A DNA stretch of 64,000 nucleotides from CAVVTR01 sp963751245 (GCA_963751245.1 CAVVTR010000008.1:186001-250000); one strand, 5' to 3'. Counted from the first letter of the stretch, positions 54,776 through 64,000 are shown. A program made the numbers and translations. The notes: a model not told the origin generated them from the letters alone.

Positions 54776-55687
54776 TCAGGCACCCGGAGCGTACCCCTCG
54801 TCGGCGAGCCGCGCGAGCACCTGGGTGCCGGCGGTGATGTCGAGCTTGGCGTAGGCGTGCTTCAGGTGGTCCTTCACCGTGTACTCGCTGATCCCGAGCT
54901 CCGCCGCGATCTCCGAGCCCTTGCGCCCGCGGAGCACCAGGGCCAGCACCTCCGCCTCGCGGCGCGAGACCCTGAGGTGGCCGAGCCGGGACTGGATCTC
55001 GCCGGCATCGGGCAGGCGCACCGCGGAGAGCACCACCAGCGCGTGGCCCAGGCGCCCCGGTCCGTTCAAGGCGACGATCTCCATCTCCCAGGTCGTCCTC
55101 CCGCCGATGCGCACGCTCCTGCGCTGGAGTCGCGCGCCGCTGCTCCTCAGCGCCGCGACCTCGTCCACGACGAGCTCCCACAGGGCGCACTTCCGGCCCC
55201 CCCGGGCGGCGGCGCAGGCCGCCTGCTGGCGCAGCAGCTTCTCCCCGGTGGGGTTGATGTAGAGCGGCTCGCTCGCCGCGTCCACCAGCAGGATGGCGTC
55301 GTCGGTGACGTCGAGGATCTGGGCCAGGATCTCCAGCCGGTGCGACGAGCTCCAGTGCCCGATCACCGCCAGCAGCGCGCCCTCCACCATCGGCCGCAGG
55401 GCCTCGAGCGCCCGGGGGCTCGAGGCCGGGCCCGCGCCCGCGCCGTACAGCTCCCACCGGGCCTTGAACACGCCCTCCCGCTCCATGTCGATGACCAGCG
55501 GGGTCACCCTTCCCTCTGGTGCCTTCCCGCGCCGGTACCGCGCGGAGGCCCCGTTGGGCTCCAGCTGGACCAGGAGGGTGCACGCCGTTGCTCCGGTGGC
55601 GCGGCACAGGCCTTCCAGGATCGCCGCCACCGAGGCGTCCTCGGGGGGCGGGAGCACGCTGGCGAGGATTTCGGGCGAGCGCCACAC
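54776..55687 (-). CDS. LuxR-type transcription regulator with PAS-like domain
   Basis: A 303-residue regulator. An N-terminal domain (about 1-110) of unclear fold is followed by a PAS-like segment (about 115-200: 'VTDDAILLVDAASEPLYINPTGEKL' in parts) and a LuxR-type helix-turn-helix (about 230-290: 'LRVSRREAEVLALVLRG', 'SEIAAELGISEYTVKDHLKH', 'AYAKLDITAGTQVLARLADE' in parts). GTG 55687 is chosen: TACACT ends 6 bases upstream, with GTGACA as -35; a longer frame to 55729 has no such support. Signal and targets are unknown. Confidence 0.85.
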   Translation of the reverse strand: MWRSPEILASVLPPPEDASVAAILEGLCRATGATACTLLVQLEPNGASARYRRGKAPEGRVTPLVIDMEREGVFKARWELYGAGAGPASSPRALEALRPMVEGALLAVIGHWSSSHRLEILAQILDVTDDAILLVDAASEPLYINPTGEKLLRQQAACAAARGGRKCALWELVVDEVAALRSSGARLQRRSVRIGGRTTWEMEIVALNGPGRLGHALVVLSAVRLPDAGEIQSRLGHLRVSRREAEVLALVLRGRKGSEIAAELGISEYTVKDHLKHAYAKLDITAGTQVLARLADEGYAPGA

Positions 55688-55693
55688 GGGTCC

Positions 55694-55722
55694 AGTGTAG
55701 TGAACTGTCACGAGATTGTCAC
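55694..55722 (-). promoter_or_regulatory. Leaderless promoter of the LuxR-type gene
   Basis: Minus strand: -35 GTGACA (55722-55717, 5 of 6), 17-base spacer, -10 TACACT (55699-55694), then 6 bases to GTG 55687. It overlaps a sequence resembling the tetR promoter region (see findings). Confidence 0.65.
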
Positions 55723-55738
55723 CCGTCATTCGGGAGAC

Positions 55739-58159
55739 TCACACCGTGTTCTGCGGGTCCACGTCCACCACCCGGCGCACCTGGCGCGGCACCGGCAGCG
55801 CCAGCACCCTTCCGAGGGCGACCCGCACCGCCGCCCGCTGCGCAGCGAACAGCATGAGCTGCACGCGCCACCGCCCGCGGAGCCGGGCCAGCGGCGCCTG
55901 TGAGGGCCCGACCACCCTGACGCCGCCCGGGGCCGGATCGAGGGCCCCGCCGGCGGCCTGGGCGGCCTTCCAGGCGGCGCTCTCGTCCTCCGCCTCGAAG
56001 CGAACCAGGACCAGGCGCGACACCGGCGGGTACGAGAACGCGCGCCGGTACCGCAGCTCCTCCCGGGCGAACCCCTCGAGGTCGTGGGTCGCGGCGCAGA
56101 CGATGGCGTGGTGGTCCGGGTGATAGCTCTGCAGCAGCACCCGGCCAGGCCGCTCGCCGCGGCCCGCCCGTCCCGCCGCCTGGGTGAGCAGGTGGAAGGT
56201 GCGTTCGGCGCCGCGGAAGTCCGGGAAACCGAGGAGGTTGTCGGCGTTGATCACCGCCGTGAGCGTCACGTTTGGGAAGTGGTGCCCCTTGGACACCATC
56301 TGGGTCCCCACGAGGAGGTCGGTGTCCCCGGCCGCGAAGCGCTCGAGGACGGCCAGCAGCCGCGCCGGCGAGCGCACGGCGTCGCGATCGAGCACGGCCA
56401 CGCGGGCAGCTGGATGGAGCTCCTGCAGCCGGGCAGCGACCTTTTCGGTGCCGAACCCGACCTCCTCGAGGACCTCGCCGGCGCATCGCGGACACCGCTC
56501 CGGGGCCTCCCTCGCGAAGCCGCAGTAGTGGCACCGCAGCTGCCGCTCGCGGCGGTGGACCGTCAGGGGGATGGAGCAATCCCGGCAGGTCACCTGGTGC
56601 CCGCACTCCCGGCACAGGACGACGGGTGCCCACCCTCTCCGGTTCACCAGCAGGATCGCCTGCTCCCGCCGTTCGAGCGTCTCCGCGAGCGCGCTCCTCA
56701 GCGCCGCGGAGAACAGCACCGCCCCGTGCTCGCCGGGCTCCGGCGGCTCCTCCCTCAGGTCCACGACCTCGACCTCGGGCAGCCGTCCGCCGGCAACCCG
56801 CTCTGGGAGCGAGAGCACCTCGAGCCTGCCCTGCTCCGCGAGGGCGAGCGCCTCCAGCGAGGGGGTGGCGGAGGCCAGCACCACAGGGATCCCCAGGCGC
56901 TGACCCCGGACGAGCGCCAGATCCCGGGCGTGGTACCGCGGGTCCTCCTCCTGCTTGTACGACGCGTCCTGCTCCTCGTCGACGACGATGAGCCCGAGGT
57001 TGGGCAGAGGCGCCCACAGGGCCGACCGCGGGCCGGCGACCACGTCCACCTCGCCCCGGCGCGCCCTGTCCCAGGCGGCGAAGCGCTCGCCCTCGGCCAT
57101 GGACGAGTGCAACACCGCCACCCGGCCGCCGAAGCGGGACCCGAGCTGACCGGCCAGCGCCGGGGTGAGGCCGATCTCGGGCACCAGGACCACCGCCCTG
57201 CGCCCCCGGTCCACCACGGACCGGGCGAGGCGCAGGTAGACCTCGGTCTTGCCCGACCCCGTGATCCCGAGCAGCAGCGCCGCCGCGAAGCCCCCCCGGA
57301 CGACGGCCCCCGACAGCGCCGCGAGCGCCGCCTCCTGGTGCGGCGTCAGCGTCTCCGGGCGGGGCGGCGGCGCCAGCTCCCAGCGCCGGAGCTTCCCACG
57401 GGCGCGCTGCTGGAACCGCCGCACGACGCCCTTGCGCACCAGGGCGGCGACCACCGCGGCCGTGCACCCGCACGCCGCCAGCACCTCGCCCTCCAGGGCG
57501 GGCCCGGCGAGCTCCCGGAGTCTCGCCACCACCCGCTGCTGCGCCGGCGCGCCGGCCAGGAGCGCCTCGCGCACGTCCGCAGCCATGTCGGCCAGCGTCA
57601 GCGCGCTGACGGTACGGCCCACGCCCTCGGGCCGGCGTTCCCGCACCCGCAGGGCGTTGCGCTCGCCGAGCGTGGCCAGGAGGCCCTCCAGCTCGCCGGG
57701 CGGCCACCCCTCGGACACCAGCCGGGCACGCGTCAACCGCCTCGCCTCCAGCAGCCGTTCCAGCAGGCGCCTCTCGGGACCGGAGGCGCCGGCCAGGAGC
57801 TCGCGGGCCCGGGGCCCGGCCTCCACCATGGGCGGCGGGAGGCGCAGCAGCGAGCCGGGCACGGCGCTGCGCACGACGAGGCCGATGGGGACCGCGTAGT
57901 ACTCCGAGGCGAAGGCGACCAGCTCGAGGAGCTCCGCCGGCACGAGGGGTGCGGCGTCGAGCACCTCCAGCAGCGGCAGCACCCGGGCCGGGTCGCAGCC
58001 GGGATCCTCGCCGGTGGACACCACCACCCCCACCCTGGGTGCGCCCCGCAACCGGGCGCGGGCGCGAACGCCGGGAACCGCGAGCGCCCGCATTTCGGGC
58101 GGGACGCTGTAGGTCAGCGCCTCGGGAACGGCGGAGGGAAAGGCCACGCGGGCGTACAC
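55739..58159 (-). CDS. priA: Primosomal replication protein N' (PriA helicase)
   Basis: An 806-residue PriA. The helicase core has Walker A 'LLGITGSGKTEVYL', the Walker B box as 'VVDEEQDASYKQEE', 'LVNRRGWAPVVLCRECGHQ' and 'DTDLLVGTQMVSKGHHFPNV' in parts; a zinc region contains 'CRECGHQVTCRDCSI', 'CHYCG' and 'CPRC'. It restarts stalled replication forks. In place of the usual DEEH the box reads DEEQ. GTG 58159 has a TATCAT -10 box 8 bases upstream, overlapping the -10 of the divergent gene. It ends 51 bases before the LuxR-type start. Confidence 0.94.
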   Translation of the reverse strand: MYARVAFPSAVPEALTYSVPPEMRALAVPGVRARARLRGAPRVGVVVSTGEDPGCDPARVLPLLEVLDAAPLVPAELLELVAFASEYYAVPIGLVVRSAVPGSLLRLPPPMVEAGPRARELLAGASGPERRLLERLLEARRLTRARLVSEGWPPGELEGLLATLGERNALRVRERRPEGVGRTVSALTLADMAADVREALLAGAPAQQRVVARLRELAGPALEGEVLAACGCTAAVVAALVRKGVVRRFQQRARGKLRRWELAPPPRPETLTPHQEAALAALSGAVVRGGFAAALLLGITGSGKTEVYLRLARSVVDRGRRAVVLVPEIGLTPALAGQLGSRFGGRVAVLHSSMAEGERFAAWDRARRGEVDVVAGPRSALWAPLPNLGLIVVDEEQDASYKQEEDPRYHARDLALVRGQRLGIPVVLASATPSLEALALAEQGRLEVLSLPERVAGGRLPEVEVVDLREEPPEPGEHGAVLFSAALRSALAETLERREQAILLVNRRGWAPVVLCRECGHQVTCRDCSIPLTVHRRERQLRCHYCGFAREAPERCPRCAGEVLEEVGFGTEKVAARLQELHPAARVAVLDRDAVRSPARLLAVLERFAAGDTDLLVGTQMVSKGHHFPNVTLTAVINADNLLGFPDFRGAERTFHLLTQAAGRAGRGERPGRVLLQSYHPDHHAIVCAATHDLEGFAREELRYRRAFSYPPVSRLVLVRFEAEDESAAWKAAQAAGGALDPAPGGVRVVGPSQAPLARLRGRWRVQLMLFAAQRAAVRVALGRVLALPVPRQVRRVVDVDPQNTV

Positions 58160-58160
58160 C

Positions 58161-58185
58161 GGCGCCGATGATACACTCCGGCGCC
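58161..58185. promoter_or_regulatory. Overlapping divergent -10 boxes in an inverted repeat
   Basis: Between GTG 58159 (minus) and ATG 58186 (plus): TATCAT on the minus strand (58173-58168) and TACACT on the plus strand (58172-58177) share 2 bases. Both are 8 bases from their starts. A 7-bp inverted repeat GGCGCCG (58161-58167) / CGGCGCC (58179-58185) frames them. Confidence 0.55.
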
Positions 58186-58458
58186 ATGGCCACCACCGAC
58201 CGGGAACGGCGCTGGCACGTGGTCCTCGATCGGCTGCGCCGCGGGCCGGCGCCGCGGGGCGCGACGTTCGACCTCTGCCGCCGCCTCCTGGACGCTGCTC
58301 CGCCCGGCCCCGAGTCCGTGCAGGCGGTGCGGATGCTCCTGGAGGGCGCCATGGCCGACGCCGCCACCGACTCCGGCGACGCCCAGGAGGTCATGGCGAT
58401 CCTCAAGGCCGCGGACGGGGGCCTGCTGGACCTCGAAGCCCTGCTCGACCACCCCTGA
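58186..58458 (+). CDS. Small helical protein of unknown function
   Basis: A 90-residue helical acidic protein ('TTDRERRWHVVLDRLRRG', 'ESVQAVRMLLEGAMADAATD', 'AQEVMAILKAADGGLLDLEAL' in parts). I do not recognise a family. Codon use fits its neighbours. The start is supported by the near-leaderless promoter shared with priA. It ends 64 bases before the TetR gene. Confidence 0.6.
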   Translation: MATTDRERRWHVVLDRLRRGPAPRGATFDLCRRLLDAAPPGPESVQAVRMLLEGAMADAATDSGDAQEVMAILKAADGGLLDLEALLDHP

Positions 58459-58479
58459 GCGTACGGTCGTCCCGGCACT

Positions 58480-58506
58480 GTCACAGATTGTCGCCATCGT
58501 CACAGA
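58480..58506 (+). repeat. Direct repeat GTCACAGA in the tetR promoter, candidate operator
   Basis: GTCACAGA occurs at 58480-58487 and 58499-58506, 19 bases apart (about two helical turns). The second copy lies between the -35 and -10 of tetR, a position for repression. TetR operators are usually inverted repeats, so this is tentative. Confidence 0.45.
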
Positions 58507-58516
58507 AGTGTATAGT
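58488..58516 (+). promoter_or_regulatory. Leaderless promoter of the TetR gene
   Basis: -35 TTGTCG (58488-58493), 17-base spacer, -10 TATAGT (58511-58516), then exactly 6 bases to ATG 58523. No Shine-Dalgarno. Confidence 0.65.
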
Positions 58517-58522
58517 GCTTAC

Positions 58523-59122
58523 ATGCGACGCTCATCCTTCCGCATCGAGGAGATCACACAGGTTGCGCTGGAGCTGGCGGAGAAGAAGGGCGTCGGCGGT
58601 GTGACCACCGCGGCGCTGGCCCGCGAGCTCGGCTTCACCGAGGCCGCCCTCTACCGCCACTTCCCCGGCAAGAGCGCGATCCTCGCCGCGGCGCTGCACC
58701 ACCTGGGGGAGCACGTGCTGGCCACCATGCTCCTGGAGCTCAACCCCGACGACCCGCAGTCGCGGCCGGAGGCGCGCCGGCAGCTCGACCGCCACATCCA
58801 GCGCTTCGCCGTGGGCGGGGGCCTTCTCCTGCAGTTCCTGCTCCACGCGGTCACCTCGCGGGGGCAGGACCTGCAGAAGGCGGGAAACGGTTTCCTCGTC
58901 GAGTACCTCAACCGCATGGAGCGTCACTTCACGGCGCTGCAGGGCCGCGAGCTCGCCAGCACCGAGCTTCCTCCCAGCGAGCTGGGCCGCGTGTGGCTGT
59001 GCCAGCTCCTGGGCGGCTTCGTGCGTGCGCGGCTCACCGCGGAGGCCTGGGACCCGGTGGACCAGCCCGGCTACCAGGCGTTCATCCACCAGCTCACCGC
59101 GCCGGCCGAGGTCGGCGTCTGA
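58523..59122 (+). CDS. TetR-family transcription regulator
   Basis: A 199-residue TetR protein. The helix-turn-helix spans about residues 5-50 ('QVALELAEKKGVGGVTTAAL', 'ARELGFTEAALYRHFPGKSA' in parts), followed by a helical ligand/dimer domain. The ligand is unknown. It may repress its own promoter, given the direct repeats overlapping it, and possibly the LuxR-type gene, given a shared sequence. ATG 58523 is preferred over 58508 because the -10 box is 6 bases upstream. Convergent with pepT. Confidence 0.9.
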   Translation: MRRSSFRIEEITQVALELAEKKGVGGVTTAALARELGFTEAALYRHFPGKSAILAAALHHLGEHVLATMLLELNPDDPQSRPEARRQLDRHIQRFAVGGGLLLQFLLHAVTSRGQDLQKAGNGFLVEYLNRMERHFTALQGRELASTELPPSELGRVWLCQLLGGFVRARLTAEAWDPVDQPGYQAFIHQLTAPAEVGV

Positions 59123-59164
59123 GCTCTTCCGGACGGCCGGCCCCGGCCCGCAGGACCCCGGGGA

Positions 59165-60448
59165 TCAGGACGCCGAGCGATCCACCCAGGTCTGCAGGAT
59201 GTTCAGGGAGACCTCGCAGGCCTTCGCCATCCACTCCTGCGACACCCACTCCTGAACCGAGTGGAAGCTCTGTCCCCCGGCCCACACGTTGGGCGTCGGC
59301 AGTCCCATGAAGGAGAGGCGGGCGCCGTCGGTGCCGCCCCGGATCGCCTTCCGCACCGGCTCGATGCCCATGCGGCGCGCGGCCTCGAACGCCACGTCGA
59401 GCACCTGGGGGTCCTCGGCGATCTTGTACGCCATGTTGCGGTAGGACTCCCGGATCTCGACGTTGATCCTGGCGCCGGGGAACAGCGTCCGGACCTCGGA
59501 GACGACACCCTCCAGCGAGCCCTCGCGCTGGTGGAGCTCGTCCTCGGTGAACGCGCGGACGAGCAACTTGGCCTCCGCTTTCGAGACGTCCCCCCGCACG
59601 TCGTAGGGGTGCAGGTAGGGCTGGCGGTCCTCGGTGGTCTCGGGCAGAAATTCCACGGGCAGCCGCTCGATCACCGCGGCCAGGGCGCGAACGGCGTTGA
59701 CCAGCCGATTCTTGGCGTAGCCGGGGTGGACGTCGTACCCCTCCACCGTGACCACGGCGGTGTCCGCGCAGAACGTCTCGTCCTCGATCTCGCCCAGGTC
59801 CGAGCCGTCGAGAGTGTAGGCGTAGCGGGCGCCGAAGCCCGGGACGTCGAAGTGCTCCGTGCCGCGGCCCACCTCCTCGTCGGGGGTGAAGGCGATCTTC
59901 ACCTCCCCGTGGAGGAACTCCGGATGGGCGCGCATCCAAGCCACGGTGGAGACGATCTCGGCCACGCCGGCCTTGTCGTCGGCACCCAGGAGGGTGGTTC
60001 CGTCGGAGGTGACGAGGGTGTGCCCGTGGCACTTCGCCAGGTTCGGGTTGTCCACCGCCGTGATCACCTGGGCGGGGTCGCCGGGAAGGTGGATGTCGCC
60101 CCCCGCGTAGGCCCCGATGACCTGCGGCGTCACGCCGCCGCCCGGCGTGGAGAAGTACGTGTCCACGTGGGCGATGAGGCCCACGACGGGCACCTTCCCG
60201 GCCGCAGGGTGGCCGGGGGGGAGGTTCGCCGGCACGGTGGCGTACACGTACCCCCACTCGTCCATGCGGGCGTCCTCGCAGCCGAGCGCCGCGAGCTCGT
60301 CCACCAGCAGGCGCGAGAGGTCCTTCTGCTTCTCCGTCGAGGGACTCGAGGTGGACTCCTCGTCGGATTGCGTGTCCACCTTCACGTACCGCAGGAACCT
60401 CTCGAGGAGCTCGCGCTTCTCGGTCTCGTTCAGGGTGATCGCCGTCAT
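59165..60448 (-). CDS. pepT: Peptidase T (tripeptide aminopeptidase)
   Basis: A 427-residue M20B peptidase. 'VVGLIAHVDTYFSTPG' has the first metal-binding His/Asp, 'LLGADDKAGVAEIV' the bridging Asp, 'FTPDEEVGRGTEHFD' the catalytic Glu pair and 'AIRGGTDGARLSFMG' the later site. It cleaves tripeptides in the cytoplasm. GGGAGG precedes ATG 60448 and a TTGGCT-17-TAGACT promoter gives a leader of about 30 bases. Confidence 0.95.
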   Translation of the reverse strand: MTAITLNETEKRELLERFLRYVKVDTQSDEESTSSPSTEKQKDLSRLLVDELAALGCEDARMDEWGYVYATVPANLPPGHPAAGKVPVVGLIAHVDTYFSTPGGGVTPQVIGAYAGGDIHLPGDPAQVITAVDNPNLAKCHGHTLVTSDGTTLLGADDKAGVAEIVSTVAWMRAHPEFLHGEVKIAFTPDEEVGRGTEHFDVPGFGARYAYTLDGSDLGEIEDETFCADTAVVTVEGYDVHPGYAKNRLVNAVRALAAVIERLPVEFLPETTEDRQPYLHPYDVRGDVSKAEAKLLVRAFTEDELHQREGSLEGVVSEVRTLFPGARINVEIRESYRNMAYKIAEDPQVLDVAFEAARRMGIEPVRKAIRGGTDGARLSFMGLPTPNVWAGGQSFHSVQEWVSQEWMAKACEVSLNILQTWVDRSAS

Positions 60449-60481
60449 CGTGCACCTCCCGGCCTCAAGCTGGCGTGCGCC

Positions 60482-60510
60482 AGTCTAATCGCTCCCCCGC
60501 CCCGAGCCAA
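60482..60510 (-). promoter_or_regulatory. pepT promoter
   Basis: Minus strand: -35 TTGGCT (60510-60505), 17-base spacer, -10 TAGACT (60487-60482). The leader contains GGGAGG. Confidence 0.55.
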
Positions 60511-60558
60511 GACACGGAGCAGACGGAGGCGCCCGCGGCGTGAATGACGTGAAAACGC

Positions 60559-60587
60559 TTGACGATGCCCGGGCGTACGACTACCAT
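60559..60587 (+). promoter_or_regulatory. nuo operon promoter
   Basis: -35 TTGACG (60559-60564), 17-base spacer, -10 TACCAT (60582-60587). The leader of about 21 bases contains GGGGGGAG before ATG 60616. Confidence 0.6.
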
Positions 60588-60615
60588 CATGTGAATTTGG
60601 GCACGAGGGGGGAGC

Positions 60616-61005
60616 ATGAGCGCCCAGTATGTCCCTGTTCTTGTAGCGTTTGCGTTTGCCGGTCTGGTGGCCGTCTCGGTGGTGGGGCTGTCGGCCCTGG
60701 TCGGCCGGGGGCTTCTGAAGCCGGCGCGCAAGACCGAAACCTTCGAGAGCGGCATGCCGCTCCTCGACACGTCACGCAAGCGGGTCTCGGTCCGCTTCTT
60801 CGTCGTGGCGATGGTGTTCATCATCTTCGACGTCGAGGTCGCGTTCCTGTTCCCGTGGGCGCTGTCCGCGCGGGAGCTCATCGCCGAGGGCAACCCGCTG
60901 GTGCTGCTCGACGGCCTCATCTTCCTCGTCCTCCTCGCCATCGGATACGTGTACCTGTGGCGCGAGGGGGCGTTCGACTGGTCGCGGCGCGGGAGCGAGC
61001 AGTGA
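60616..61005 (+). CDS. nuoA: NADH-quinone oxidoreductase subunit A
   Basis: A 129-residue NuoA with three membrane helices. 'KTETFESGMPLLDTSRKRVSVRFF' (in parts) and 'FIIFDVEVAFLFPWAL' are the signature. Part of the proton-pumping membrane arm of complex I. The next gene is nuoE, not nuoB: the stop of nuoA overlaps GTG of nuoE (GTGA). The C terminus is short. Confidence 0.95.
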   Translation: MSAQYVPVLVAFAFAGLVAVSVVGLSALVGRGLLKPARKTETFESGMPLLDTSRKRVSVRFFVVAMVFIIFDVEVAFLFPWALSARELIAEGNPLVLLDGLIFLVLLAIGYVYLWREGAFDWSRRGSEQ

Positions 61006-61522
61006 GCACGAGCCCGATCACACCCCTTCCCCCGGAGCAGATGCAGCACGTCACCTTCGACGCCGACCTCGAGGCCGGCGTCACCGCCCTCCTCCGGCGC
61101 TACCCCTCCCCCCGGGCCGCGCTGATCCCCGCCCTGTGGATGTGCCAGCAGCGCTTCGGCTGGATCTCCCCCGGCGTGATGCGGGCCGTCGCCGAGCGTC
61201 TCGGCGAGAGCCCTGCGTTCGTGGAGGGGGTCGTCACCTTCTACACCATGTTCTACACGACCCCTCCGGCCCGCTACGTGCTGCAGGTGTGCACGACCCT
61301 GTCCTGCGCGGCGTGCGGCGGCCGTGAGCTGGTCGAGCACCTCAAGGATCGGCTGGGCATCTCCTTCGGCGAGAGGACGGCCGACGGCGTGTTCCAGCTC
61401 GTCGGCGTCCAGTGCCTGGGCGCCTGCGGATCGGCGCCGGTGATCCAGATCAACGACGACTACTACGAAAACCTCACCACCGAGAAGCTGGACACCGTTC
61501 TGGCGGACCTGAGGGGAAAGGT

Positions 61523-61526
<4 letters not shown>
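61002..61526 (+). CDS. nuoE: NADH-quinone oxidoreductase subunit E
   Basis: A 174-residue thioredoxin-like NuoE. The [2Fe-2S] N1a ligands are in 'VCTTLSCAACGG' and 'VQCLGACGSAPV'. It sits in the NADH-oxidising module with NuoF and NuoG. GTG 61002 overlaps the nuoA stop, and its own stop overlaps the nuoF GTG, so the module is tightly coupled. Confidence 0.95.
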
Positions 61527-62842
<1,316 letters not shown>

Positions 62843-62853
62843 GAGGACACCGC

Positions 62854-64000
62854 ATGCCCAAGCTCACCATCGACGGCCGGGAGGTCGAGGTGCCCCAGGG
62901 CACCAACCTCATCGAGGCCGCCCGCCTCGCCGGGGTCGACATCCCCTACTTCTGCTACCACCCCTACCTCTCCGTGGTAGGCCAGTGCCGCATCTGCATG
63001 GTGGAGATCGAGGGCCAGCCCCGCCTCTCCATCGGGTGTGCGACCCCGGCCGCCGACGGCATGGTGGTGCGCTCGGCGACCTCCGATCGCGTGCGCGAGG
63101 CCCGCTCCGCGGTGATGGAGTTCCTCCTCGCCAACCATCCGCTGGACTGCCCGGTCTGCGACCAGGCCGGTGAGTGCCTCCTCCAGGACCACTCCGTGGA
63201 CGAGGGCACCGACCACACCCACATGGTGGAGACGCGGAGGACGTTCCCCGGCTACGAGCGCCGGATCATCGGCCCCCACGTGATGCAGAACCAGAACCGC
63301 TGCATCCACTGCTCGCGGTGCATCCGGGTCACCCGCGAGATCTCCGGGACCGCCGCGCTGACCTTCAAATCGCGGGGCAACTCCACCTACATCGACACCT
63401 TCGACGGGGAGCCCTTCGACGATCCGTTCTCCGCCTGCGCCGCCGACGTCTGCCCGGTGGGCGCGCTCACCGTGCGCGAGTTCCGGTTCCGCAAGCGGGC
63501 GTGGAAGCTGCGATCCACCCCGTCGGTGTGCCCCGGCTGCTCCATCGGCTGCAACCTCTTCATCGACCACCACGAGCGCGTGGTGTACCGCTTCCGCCCC
63601 CGCGAGAACGCCGCCGTCAACGCCACCTGGCTGTGCGACCACGGCCGCTTCCTCGCCGATTCCCTCAACGGCCAGGCGGTTCTCCATCCGCGGCGCAGGA
63701 GCGGCGGCGCCGTGACCGGTGCCTCGTGGAGCGAGGTGCTGCCGGCGCTGGCCCGGGAGATCGCGGAGGCCGCGACCATCCGCGTGGTGGCCTCCCCCGC
63801 CATGACCAACGAGGCGCTGTTCCTCGTCCGCGAGCTCTTCGGCGTCCACCGCAAGGCCGACATCGTGGTGCCCGTGCTGCGCGGCGAGCCGAGGCGTATG
63901 CGCGACGGCCGCGGCGGGTGGGCCGAGTCCACCGACGCCCACCCCAACAGCCGCGGCGCCCGGGCACTCGGTCTCGCCACCGTCGACGAGGAGGGCCTCG
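62854..64000 (+). CDS. nuoG: NADH-quinone oxidoreductase subunit G, partial
   Basis: The first 382 residues of NuoG; no stop before the window ends. [2Fe-2S]: C34, C45, C48, C62 ('YFCYHPYLSVVGQCRICM', 'LSIGCATP'). The His-ligated cluster is in 'NHPLDCPVCDQAGECLLQDH', then 'RCIHCSRCIRVTREISG' with 'CAADVCPVGALTV', and a further set 'SVCPGCSIGCNLFIDHHE' with 'NATWLCDHGRF' (N7-type). GGAGG is 7 bases before ATG 62854. Confidence 0.95.
   Translation, partial: MPKLTIDGREVEVPQGTNLIEAARLAGVDIPYFCYHPYLSVVGQCRICMVEIEGQPRLSIGCATPAADGMVVRSATSDRVREARSAVMEFLLANHPLDCPVCDQAGECLLQDHSVDEGTDHTHMVETRRTFPGYERRIIGPHVMQNQNRCIHCSRCIRVTREISGTAALTFKSRGNSTYIDTFDGEPFDDPFSACAADVCPVGALTVREFRFRKRAWKLRSTPSVCPGCSIGCNLFIDHHERVVYRFRPRENAAVNATWLCDHGRFLADSLNGQAVLHPRRRSGGAVTGASWSEVLPALAREIAEAATIRVVASPAMTNEALFLVRELFGVHRKADIVVPVLRGEPRRMRDGRGGWAESTDAHPNSRGARALGLATVDEEGL

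Overview
The window is a gene-dense, very GC-rich stretch (coding third positions are almost all G or C) from a Gram-negative, menaquinone-using bacterium. The evidence is a KDO/lipopolysaccharide set (kdsB, kdsA), a LolA-like protein, type IV pilus retraction ATPases, EnvC/CtpA-like/YibQ envelope genes, a futalosine-pathway gene (mqnD), a UbiD-type decarboxylase, a polyprenyl synthase and a complex I operon. The taxon cannot be fixed from sequence alone; Acidobacteriota or a deep delta-proteobacterial-type lineage would fit, but that is inference. I see no rRNA, tRNA, insertion sequence, prophage or CRISPR array.

Layout. 0-3.6 kb: a DUF4412-like exported protein, a small membrane protein, a NifU-like protein, and an ECF sigma/anti-sigma/membrane-protein operon. 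3.6-11.3 kb, minus strand: trpS, a lytic transglycosylase, alaS, recX, pilT and a second PilT-like ATPase. 11.3-22 kb: a YyaL-type thioredoxin-domain protein, an NRDE protein, pepA, a macro-domain protein, purH, a LolA-like protein and a polyprenyl synthase. 22-27 kb: the kdsB-pyrG-kdsA operon, then an RmlC-like epimerase. 27-34 kb: a lipoprotein, a zincin, mqnD, a SMUG1-type uracil-DNA glycosylase, a PEBP protein, a thioredoxin-like ferredoxin and a long acyl-CoA dehydrogenase. 33.8-39.9 kb: an unusual two-gene unit, a 1620-residue HD/helical-repeat/nucleotidyltransferase protein coupled to a degenerate lactate/malate-dehydrogenase-like protein. 40-51 kb: a cytidylate-kinase-like protein, ubiD, a nucleotide-sugar epimerase, mpg, an RluA-type synthase, a beta-lactamase fold protein, envC, a pseudo-S41 protease, yibQ, osmC, and a selenocysteine-containing selD. 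51-60 kb: DUF4139, a methyltransferase, dus, a LuxR-type regulator, priA, a TetR regulator and pepT. 60.6 kb to the end: nuoA-nuoE-nuoF-nuoG, with nuoG cut by the window edge.

The most striking property of the window is its promoter layout. At many isolated genes a TAnnnT -10 hexamer ends 5-8 bases (most often exactly 6) before an ATG or GTG, which predicts that the first transcribed base is the first base of the start codon, i.e. leaderless mRNAs. Genes inside operons instead use Shine-Dalgarno sequences or overlapping stop/start codons (ATGA, GTGA, TGATG). This rule was also used here to choose several starts, so those starts are not independent evidence for it.

The best candidates for something new are the leaderless architecture, the 1620-residue protein with its coupled dehydrogenase-like partner, the SelD gene with an in-frame UGA, the CtpA-like pseudoprotease between envC and yibQ, and a shared operator-like sequence in front of the TetR and LuxR-type regulator genes.
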